A model generated the notes under the pieces. It did no database searches and was not told the DNA's origin. It was given only the letters and a program-made list of their open reading frames with translations. Of a stretch of DNA of 37,525 bases, positions 31,830 to 37,525 are shown piece after piece; position 1 is the stretch's first letter; every line of letters begins with the position of its first letter. Origin of the DNA: Bradyrhizobiaceae bacterium (GTDB lineage: Bacteria > Pseudomonadota > Alphaproteobacteria > Rhizobiales > Xanthobacteraceae); contig PQAH01000119.1 of the NCBI GenBank assembly GCA_003105195.1, forward strand, positions 1 through 37,525, read 5' to 3'. The position numbers and the translations under genes were made by a program.

Positions 31830-33016
31830 GATGGCGGGCCCGCCTGTCGCAGGCCGGCGTAATACTCCTTGAGGATCGCCACGACCTCCGGCCGGCTGAA
31901 CTCGGGCGGCACCTCCGCGTTGGTCGAGAGCATCTCGCGCTGCTGCGTGCCGGAGATGGAAATGTGGTGTTCCGGATCGTGGGGACAAGTCTTCGCCGTC
32001 GCCATTCCGTAGCACTTGCGGCAGTAGAAGGTGACGTCGATCTTCAGCGGCTTGCAGAGCAGCGCACCGGGCCACAATTGGTCGAAGATGTGGTGCGCGT
32101 CGAATGGACCGTAGTAGTCGCCAACGCCGGCATGGTCACGTCCGACGATGAGATGCGAGCAGCCGAAGTTCTGGCGGATGAGAGCGTGAAGCAACGCTTC
32201 GCGAGGGCCCGCATAGCGCATCTCGATCGGATAGCCTGCCTGAACGACGGTCCCCGGGCGAAAATAGTTGTCGATCATCGCCTGGATTGCCCGGGTGCGG
32301 ATCTCCGCCGGAATATCGCCTGCCTTCAGCTTCCCGAGCACTTGATGGATGAAAACGCCGTCCGACACTTCCACCGCGATCTTCACCAGGTACTCGTGGC
32401 TGCGGTGCATCGGATTGCGGGTCTGGAAGGCGGCGACCTCCGACCAGCCTCGCTCCAGGAACATCGCCCTCGCCTTGGCGGGACGGATATAGAGATCCGG
32501 GTATTTGACCGGATACTCGCCTTCACTGAGCACCATCACCGGCCCGGCCAGGTTGACATCGCCCTGAGCCAGCACTTTCGCCACGCCCGGATGCTTCGGG
32601 TCGGCGGTACGGTAGACGTGCTCGGCCTCGAGCTTCTTGTCGACGGAGTATTTCTCGCGAACCTGCATCACGGCAAGGATGCCGCCGGTCTCCGCGGCGA
32701 CGAGTGCAACCTCCTCTTCGGCGTGAATGCCGTCGGCGAGGTCTCTGCCTATCGGAAGCGTGATCGGGATCGGCCAGAAGGTGCCGCCGGTCAGCTTCAT
32801 GTCCAGGCACGAACCGCGCCAATCATCGTGCCCCATGAACCCGTCGAGTGGCGTGTAGGCCCCCATCGCCAGCATGAAGACGTCGGAGACCGCACGCGAG
32901 TCGAGAGGGACCTTTCGGAGCTTCTGCGCCCGCTTGCCCTCCTCGGCCCGCTCCGCCTCGGGCAGAAGCAAAGGCTTGACCGTCTCCGAGCCGTGCGGCG
33001 GTACGAGTTGAGGCAT
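31826..33016 (-). CDS. sat: ATP sulfurylase (dissimilatory type)
   Basis: A 396-residue single-domain sulfurylase with [13 protein letters not shown] (198-210), [17 protein letters not shown] (292-308) and zinc-ligand-like cysteines at 332, 335 and 344 ([14 protein letters not shown]). In sulfur oxidisers it runs APS plus pyrophosphate to ATP plus sulfate, conserving energy by substrate-level phosphorylation. There is no fused APS kinase domain. It lies 143 nt after aprA and overlaps the metallophosphoesterase gene. Confidence 0.95.
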   Translation of the reverse strand: MPQLVPPHGSETVKPLLLPEAERAEEGKRAQKLRKVPLDSRAVSDVFMLAMGAYTPLDGFMGHDDWRGSCLDMKLTGGTFWPIPITLPIGRDLADGIHAEEEVALVAAETGGILAVMQVREKYSVDKKLEAEHVYRTADPKHPGVAKVLAQGDVNLAGPVMVLSEGEYPVKYPDLYIRPAKARAMFLERGWSEVAAFQTRNPMHRSHEYLVKIAVEVSDGVFIHQVLGKLKAGDIPAEIRTRAIQAMIDNYFRPGTVVQAGYPIEMRYAGPREALLHALIRQNFGCSHLIVGRDHAGVGDYYGPFDAHHIFDQLWPGALLCKPLKIDVTFYCRKCYGMATAKTCPHDPEHHISISGTQQREMLSTNAEVPPEFSRPEVVAILKEYYAGLRQAGPPS

Positions 33017-33159
33017 TGCGGTTCCTTCGCGAAGTCAGACAGTCTCGGACAGGACGCCCCGTGCAGGCCGCGCCGGGTCGGCGCGGATCGGTGTTCGTCG
33101 ACGAAAGTCCTGAACGCGCGGCGTCCGGAAGTCACGGCGTCCGGAGTTCGCCCGCGCGA

Positions 33160-34992
33160 TCAGTCGACGATGTGGTACACGGGGGCCTTCTCCATCTCCC
33201 ACTTTCCGGAATCGCGGTCGTAGCGAGAGAGGGTGAAGCAATGCCAATCCTCGTCGTCCAGCTTCGGATAGTCGCCACGGTAGTAATAGCCCGGCCAACG
33301 CGTTTCCTTGCGGAACAGAGTGTGCTGGGCGACGCATTCGGAAGCCAAGAGCCGGTGTTGTAGCTCCCAGGCGCGCTGAAGCTGATGGAGATCTTCGGCG
33401 CCGAGGCTGGCGGCGTCCTCCTTCAGCATGCCCAGCAGCTCGAGCCCACGCGTGAGCAGCGGCTCGTTGGTCATGTAGTTGACGCTGATGCCGCCGACAT
33501 ATTCGTCCATGATCTTCTCGAGACGTTGAAGCGCATGGATCGGCAGGATGTAGCTCGGCGAGACCGTACCGGCAACGATCTCGTTGCGATAGATCTCGTA
33601 GTGCTCCAACGGTCTGTAGACCTCCTTCCTGAGATCCTCGATTTCTGCATCGCTGACCTGGGGCTGGTCGCGGCCCCTGTCGGTCACGTACTTGACCGCC
33701 GCCTTGGCGGCGATCCGGCCTTCCGTGAAGGACCCCGACGAGAACTTGTGGGCGGTGCCGCCGATGGTGTCGCCCGCCCCGAAAAGGCCCTCGACGGTCA
33801 TCATGCGATTGTACCCCCACTGATATTCCGCGGGCGCGTAGTCTTCCGGTCCGCTCGCCCAGGCGCCCGAACAGGTCGCGTGCGAGCCCATGACGTAGGG
33901 CTCCGAGGTCGTCAGCTCGGGATTGGTGTGCTTGGGATCGATGTTCTGCGACGCCCACACGACCGCCTGTCCGATCGTCATGCCGAGGAAGTTCTCCCAG
34001 CCGATCGTCTCCTTGTGCGGGTCCTGGAAGGCCTCCTTGGTCACCATGCGGATCGGGCCGCGACCGGCTGCGATCTCCTTGAGCAGGGCGTGGTTCCGCA
34101 AGCAGGTCGGGACCGGATGCCGGTCGACATAGTCGCCAACGAGAGTCTTGGTGTCCTCGCGCCACTTCGACTCGTACTCTTCGCCGTAGGCGTTTTCGGT
34201 GTAGGTCTTGAGATGGAGGAAGTAGGCGCCGACCGGACCATAACCGTCCTTGAAGCGGGTGAGGACGATCCGGTTCTCCATCTGCGTCATCTTGGCACCG
34301 ACGAGGATCGGCAGCGCGTAGGCGGATGCGCTGCTCCACGGCGCATACCAGGTCCGCCCCATGCCTTCGCCGACGGCGCGCGGCTTGAAGATGTGCGAAG
34401 CGCCGCCGGCAGCGACGATCACCGCCTTGGCGCGGAACACGTGGAAGTCGCCGGTGCGCACGTTGAATCCGACCGCGCCGGCGACCCGCTTGCGCGACTT
34501 GTCCATCAACAGATGGGTCACCATGATGCGGTTGTAGACTTCGGTGGCGGCCTTGCGCGCGGCTTCGGCGACGATCGGCTTGTAGCTCTCGCCGTGGATC
34601 ATGATCTGCCATTTGCCTTCGCGCTGGTACCGCCCGGTCTTCGGGTCCCGCATCATGGGCAGGCCCCACTCCTCGAACTTGTGCACCGTCGAGTCGACGT
34701 GCCGGGCGATGTCGTATCCGAGATCCTCGCGCACCAGCCCCATCAGGTCGTTGCGCGCGTAGCGGACGTGGTCTTCGGGCTGGTTCTCGTTCCACTGCAT
34801 GCCCATGTAGCAATTGATGGCATACAGGCCCTGGGCGACGGCGCCGCTGCGCTCGATATTCGCCTTCTCGACGCACACGATCTTCAGGTCGCGGCCCCAG
34901 TAGCGGGATTCGTAGGTCGCTCCGCAGCCCCCCATGCCGCCGCCGATGACGAGGATGTCCGAATCCACATAAACGGTCTTACGGCGACCCAT
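33160..34992 (-). CDS. aprA: AprA, FAD-containing APS reductase alpha subunit
   Basis: A 610-residue flavoprotein of the fumarate-reductase/AprA family. The FAD motif DILVIGGGMGGCGA (12-25) opens the protein, IERSGAVAQGLYAINCYMG follows, and VEGLFGAGDTIGG is in the C-terminal FAD region. The conserved C-terminus RWPGYYYRGDYPKLDDEDW is typical of AprA. It oxidises sulfite plus AMP to APS in the cytoplasm together with AprB. The ATG at 34992 overlaps the aprB stop by one base. Longer upstream frames are shadows of aprB. Confidence 0.96.
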   Translation of the reverse strand: MGRRKTVYVDSDILVIGGGMGGCGATYESRYWGRDLKIVCVEKANIERSGAVAQGLYAINCYMGMQWNENQPEDHVRYARNDLMGLVREDLGYDIARHVDSTVHKFEEWGLPMMRDPKTGRYQREGKWQIMIHGESYKPIVAEAARKAATEVYNRIMVTHLLMDKSRKRVAGAVGFNVRTGDFHVFRAKAVIVAAGGASHIFKPRAVGEGMGRTWYAPWSSASAYALPILVGAKMTQMENRIVLTRFKDGYGPVGAYFLHLKTYTENAYGEEYESKWREDTKTLVGDYVDRHPVPTCLRNHALLKEIAAGRGPIRMVTKEAFQDPHKETIGWENFLGMTIGQAVVWASQNIDPKHTNPELTTSEPYVMGSHATCSGAWASGPEDYAPAEYQWGYNRMMTVEGLFGAGDTIGGTAHKFSSGSFTEGRIAAKAAVKYVTDRGRDQPQVSDAEIEDLRKEVYRPLEHYEIYRNEIVAGTVSPSYILPIHALQRLEKIMDEYVGGISVNYMTNEPLLTRGLELLGMLKEDAASLGAEDLHQLQRAWELQHRLLASECVAQHTLFRKETRWPGYYYRGDYPKLDDEDWHCFTLSRYDRDSGKWEMEKAPVYHIVD

Positions 34993-35453
34993 CACACCAA
35001 TCCTTGCTTGAGTTGATCCGGCCTGAGTGCAGGCAACACGGGAACGTTGAGCGCCTCGGGCTCGTGCGCGAGTTGCTGGGACTTCATCATGTCCGCACTG
35101 GGCGCCGCGAGCTCGGCAGGGGACGGGATCGACCCCCACGGCGTGGTCCTGATCGGCGATACGAAATCCTTCTCGCGGCCGTCGCGGAACTTGATCTTCC
35201 AGGAGATCATTCCCTTTTCTTCCTCGCGGCGTACGCGCACGCTGTGGCCGAGCGGCGCGAAGTCGGCGTAGCCGCGGCAATCGATCGCGAATTGCGGGCA
35301 GGCCTTCACACAGGAGTAGCACTCCCAGCACATGTTCGGTTCGATGTTGAGCGCGCGGCGGTAGGTCTTGTCGATGTGCATGATGTCGGACGGGCAGATG
35401 TCGACGCAGTGTCCGCAGCCGTCGCAACGCGTCATATAGACGAAGGTCGGCAT
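34992..35453 (-). CDS. aprB: AprB, Fe-S beta subunit of APS reductase
   Basis: A 153-residue ferredoxin-like protein with two [4Fe-4S] motifs, CDGCGHCVDICP (10-21) and CWECYSCVKACP, and the AprB-specific tail that wraps AprA (GMISWKIKFRDGREKDF onward). It relays electrons from the AprA flavin. The ATG at 35453 gives the standard start PTFVYMTRCDGCG; the frame continues upstream only as a shadow of aprM. It follows aprM by 44 nt and overlaps aprA by 1 nt. Confidence 0.96.
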   Translation of the reverse strand: MPTFVYMTRCDGCGHCVDICPSDIMHIDKTYRRALNIEPNMCWECYSCVKACPQFAIDCRGYADFAPLGHSVRVRREEEKGMISWKIKFRDGREKDFVSPIRTTPWGSIPSPAELAAPSADMMKSQQLAHEPEALNVPVLPALRPDQLKQGLV

Positions 35454-35497
35454 GGTATTCCTCTCTCTCCTGTAGCGATGACCGGGTGCGAGGCCGA

Positions 35498-36286
35498 TCA
35501 ATAATGATGTGCGTGCTTGACGACGCTGCCCAGCTTCATCGGCGCGTCCGCAGGAGCCGGGAGGTTGCTGCGCGTGCCATTCGCTTCGGCCACTCTCTTC
35601 TGCAGAGCCGCTGCCGGCTTGAAGAACATGTGAGAGAACTTGGACCACGGAATCGACCCGAACAGGACCGTGGTGGCGATCAGATAGAGCGCCAGGAACA
35701 CGTAGGCCCAGGCGACGCTTCCCGCCGTCTGCAGGAGCGCCCATATCAGGCCGAAGGTGACGCTCAGGACGAGCGCAACGATGAACACGTCGGCGCGCAC
35801 CAAGCGGAACGGCGAATTGCCCTCGGCGGCAACGTCGACCCGAATGAAGAACCAGAACCAGTAGCCGCCGAAGCAGACCATCAATGCGCCAATGTACCAC
35901 AGTATCGGAAGGCTGGCGGGCGCAGGCGTCGCGGGCGTCGGATAAGCGAACACCAAGATGGCGGTCGTGACGACGTAGATCACGAAGCCGTACATGGTCA
36001 GGAGATGGGCAAGTCTGCGCCGCATGTTGCAGAATTCACCCGAGGTCATGACATCGACCACCGCGGTCTGCACGGCGATCGATACCATCTGCCCGCCGCC
36101 GACCGGCCGCCTCGCCCTGTTTCGGGATCTCCGCCATTCATCGAAGAAGTATCTCGCGCTTCTCTTGTGGACGATGTCGACGAGCGTGCCGGCCACGACC
36201 AGGAAGGCCATGACGACAACGAAGGTCTGCATGATGGCGGGTGGCACGGACGCCGAAAGTTCGGCGAATGGATTGCTGGTGAGCAT
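35498..36286 (-). CDS. aprM: AprM, putative membrane anchor/quinone link of APS reductase
   Basis: A 262-residue membrane protein with about five to six helices, located directly upstream of aprBA as in sulfur oxidisers that lack QmoABC. Readable features: QTFVVVMAFLVVAGTLVDIV (20-39), RRRLAHLLTMYGFVIYVVTT, and FGSIPWSKFSHMFFKP, whose histidines may bind haem. It is proposed to link AprBA to the quinone pool. It is the first gene of the apr-sat operon with GAGGAA about 10 nt before the ATG. Confidence 0.9.
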   Translation of the reverse strand: MLTSNPFAELSASVPPAIMQTFVVVMAFLVVAGTLVDIVHKRSARYFFDEWRRSRNRARRPVGGGQMVSIAVQTAVVDVMTSGEFCNMRRRLAHLLTMYGFVIYVVTTAILVFAYPTPATPAPASLPILWYIGALMVCFGGYWFWFFIRVDVAAEGNSPFRLVRADVFIVALVLSVTFGLIWALLQTAGSVAWAYVFLALYLIATTVLFGSIPWSKFSHMFFKPAAALQKRVAEANGTRSNLPAPADAPMKLGSVVKHAHHY

Positions 36287-36321
36287 GCCCGACGTTTCCT
36301 CATGACCCGTTTGTGCCGCTC

Positions 36322-36350
36322 ACGATATCCAAGAGTTGAGAATGTTTCAA
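36322..36350 (-). promoter_or_regulatory. Predicted aprM operon promoter
   Basis: On the minus strand, -35 TTGAAA (36345-36350; 5 of 6) and -10 TATCGT (36322-36327; 4 of 6) are separated by 17 nt. A start near 36315 gives a leader of about 29 nt. The LTTR dyad at 36351-36366 abuts the -35 on its upstream side, the position expected for activation by the divergent LysR protein. Confidence 0.5.
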
Positions 36351-36366
36351 ATTATCTATTGATAAT
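36351..36366. promoter_or_regulatory. LysR-type T-N11-A dyad (ATTATC-TATT-GATAAT)
   Basis: A perfect 6-bp inverted repeat with a 4-nt spacer that contains T-N11-A, the usual LTTR recognition layout. It lies between divergent aprM and lysR, overlaps the predicted lysR -35, and touches the aprM -35. This fits autorepression of lysR and activation of apr. Binding is inferred. Confidence 0.55.
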
Positions 36367-36386
36367 GTCATTCTGATCGATATAAT
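36359..36386 (+). promoter_or_regulatory. Predicted lysR promoter
   Basis: TTGATA (36359-36364; 5 of 6) and a perfect TATAAT (36381-36386), separated by 16 nt. The start would fall near 36393, only about 7 nt before the lysR ATG, so the message would be nearly leaderless. No ribosome site is evident before the ATG. The -10 lies within another dyad, ATCGAT-ATA-ATCGAT (36376-36390). Confidence 0.5.
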
Positions 36387-36399
36387 CGATCGATAGACC

Positions 36400-37302
36400 A
36401 TGACACTCGATCAGCTGCGCATCTTCGTCGAGGTTGCCGAACGCGGACACGTGACGCGTGCCTCCGAGGCGCTGGGAATGAGCCAGTCAGCGGCGTCGGC
36501 TGCCATCGCCTCGTTGGAAAACTGTTATCGGATCAAGCTGTTCGACCGTATCGGCCGCGGCATCCGACTGACTGAGACCGGCCGGATCTTCCTGCGTGAG
36601 GCGCGCGCCGTGCTCGATCGCGCTTCGCTGGCACGGTCGGTGCTGCAGGATCTCGCTGGGTACCCGGCTGGCCCGGTCGCCATAGCGGCCAGCCAGACGA
36701 TTGCGGCCTACTGGCTGCCCCGTCGGCTCGCGGCCTTCCATGCCGACAATCCTCGCGTGCGCTTCAATGTCGTGATTCGCAATACCAACGAGGTCGAGCA
36801 CGCCGTCGTCGAAGGGGAAGCGAATATCGGTCTGGTGGAAGGACCGACCCAGCATCCGGCGTTGATCCGGCAGCAGATCGACCACGACCAGATCGTGCTG
36901 GTGGTCGCTTCGGACCAGCCGCCCCTGCCCGTCACTGCCAGCGGCCGGCTCGATCTTTGCGCCATCAACTGGGTGATCCGGGAGCAGGGCTCCGGCACCC
37001 GCCGCGTGCTCGAGGACCTGGCCTTTCGTGAGGGACTGTCGCTCGACGACCTCAACGTTTTCCTGGTCTTGCCCAGCAACGAAGCTGTGCGCGAAGCGAT
37101 CGAGGCCGGCGCCGGTGCGACCGTTGTCTCACGCCACGTCGTCGCCTCCGCCATCGCCACCGGGAAGCTTACTGAAATCCCGATCGAGCTGCCGCGACGC
37201 GAATATGCGCTGGTCCGCCACCGCGACCGCCACGCCACGCAGGCGCAGGAGGCTCTGGTCGCGCACCTGGCCGGCGCCGCCGACGCAGCATCACCTTCGT
37301 GA
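36400..37302 (+). CDS. LysR family transcriptional regulator, divergent from apr-sat
   Basis: A 300-residue LTTR. The N-terminal winged helix-turn-helix is TLDQLRIFVEVAERGHVTRA (2-21) with ASEALGMSQSAASAAIASLE. The effector domain starts near residue 92 (GPVAIAASQTIAAYWLPRRL) and resembles the CysL/YeiE/CbbR group, which respond to sulfite or metabolic signals. Divergence from aprM with a dyad in between is the classical arrangement for an LTTR and its target. Control of the apr-sat operon by sulfite, APS or AMP levels is a reasonable but untested inference. Confidence 0.88.
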   Translation: MTLDQLRIFVEVAERGHVTRASEALGMSQSAASAAIASLENCYRIKLFDRIGRGIRLTETGRIFLREARAVLDRASLARSVLQDLAGYPAGPVAIAASQTIAAYWLPRRLAAFHADNPRVRFNVVIRNTNEVEHAVVEGEANIGLVEGPTQHPALIRQQIDHDQIVLVVASDQPPLPVTASGRLDLCAINWVIREQGSGTRRVLEDLAFREGLSLDDLNVFLVLPSNEAVREAIEAGAGATVVSRHVVASAIATGKLTEIPIELPRREYALVRHRDRHATQAQEALVAHLAGAADAASPS

Positions 37303-37352
37303 GAATGACCCTGGCGCGTGATCCGGCGAAGCGGACGCGGCTCGCCGATGCC

Positions 37353-37379
37353 GGCCGGGTCGGCCGGGTCGGCCGGTCC
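37353..37379. repeat. Short GC-rich tandem repeat
   Basis: The 9-bp unit GGCCGGGTC is present twice exactly (37353-37370), followed by a third imperfect copy GGCCGGTCC. It lies about 50 nt after the lysR stop. No gene was recognised in 37303-37525. Confidence 0.5.
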
Positions 37380-37454
37380 GGCGAGGAAAGCCGCGCATGG
37401 CGAGACGAGTCCCGGCCTGATGACGACCCCGGCCCGAAGCGCTCCCGGACGACG

Positions 37455-37493
37455 AACGGCCGCACCCGGAACAGTCCTCCCGGCGCGGCCGTT
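37455..37493. terminator. Hairpin near the window end, terminator candidate
   Basis: AACGGCCGC and GCGGCCGTT form a perfect 9-bp stem; the 21-nt loop contains a further CCGG/CCGG pair. There is no T-run, so termination is tentative. It could serve lysR or a gene entering from the right on the minus strand. Confidence 0.35.
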
Positions 37494-37525
37494 GCGCGTC
37501 GCCTCACCCGAACACGTCGGCGACG

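Noticed and set aside
37504-37525. Possible C-terminal end of a minus-strand gene entering from the right edge (Val-Ala-Asp-Val-Phe-Gly-stop)
   Set aside because: Only six codons are visible, too few to support a gene.
1-37525. CRISPR arrays, insertion sequences, tRNA or rRNA genes
   Set aside because: No regularly spaced repeats, transposase motifs or recognisable tRNA/rRNA segments were found on reading both strands.

Overview
The window is a GC-rich chromosomal segment that encodes a complete reverse-dissimilatory sulfite reductase (rDsr) sulfur-oxidation locus and the APS reductase/ATP sulfurylase branch downstream of it. It also carries a block for oxygen-independent ubiquinone synthesis. 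The gene content (dsrEFH and dsrL present, no dsrD seen, aprM next to aprBA, paired NnrS proteins, a TauE/TIGR02186 pair) points to a sulfur-oxidising proteobacterium, most likely an alphaproteobacterium. That assignment is inference from gene families and base composition; no rRNA or other phylogenetic marker is present.

Left block (1-9.9 kb): a minus-strand operon of ABC permease, ATPase and Tat-type binding protein ends in an NnrS membrane protein. Next come ubiD (minus) and, divergent from it, ubiT-ubiU-ubiV-nnrS-ubiX (plus), with stop/start overlaps at most junctions. UbiT, UbiU and UbiV form the O2-independent ubiquinone hydroxylation pathway; UbiX makes prenyl-FMN for UbiD. Two FNR/Dnr-type boxes (TTG-N8-CAA) sit at these promoters, so the block is probably induced by anoxia or nitrogen oxides.

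Middle block (10-14.6 kb): cysG supplies sirohaem. It is followed by an accessory island with two intact, divergent DsrC-family genes that keep the upstream cysteine (CysB) but have lost the C-terminal CysA, plus an apparently decayed third dsrC-like copy. The island also holds a DUF4202-type protein cotranscribed with one DsrC-like gene, and two small overlapping unknown genes. This is the least described part of the window.

Central block (14.6-27.6 kb): dsrABEFHCMKLJOPN, all on the minus strand and in the canonical purple-sulfur-bacterial order. Sulfane sulfur passes through DsrEFH to DsrC; DsrAB with DsrL oxidises it to sulfite/DsrC trisulfide; DsrMKJOP links DsrC redox chemistry to the quinone pool and periplasm; DsrN amidates sirohaem. 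A promoter with a perfect TATAAT -10, an ATNN-N8-GAAT operator-like dyad in its spacer and a roughly 215-nt leader with a strong hairpin lies upstream of dsrA.

Right block (27.7-37.5 kb): divergent from dsrA is a TauD-like dioxygenase. Then, on the minus strand, come a TauE/SafE exporter with its TIGR02186 partner, and the operon aprM-aprB-aprA-sat-metallophosphoesterase, which turns sulfite plus AMP into APS and then sulfate plus ATP. A divergent LysR regulator shares a compact intergenic region with aprM; an LTTR dyad there overlaps the lysR -35 and lies just upstream of the apr -35. No tRNA, rRNA, insertion sequence or CRISPR array was recognised.
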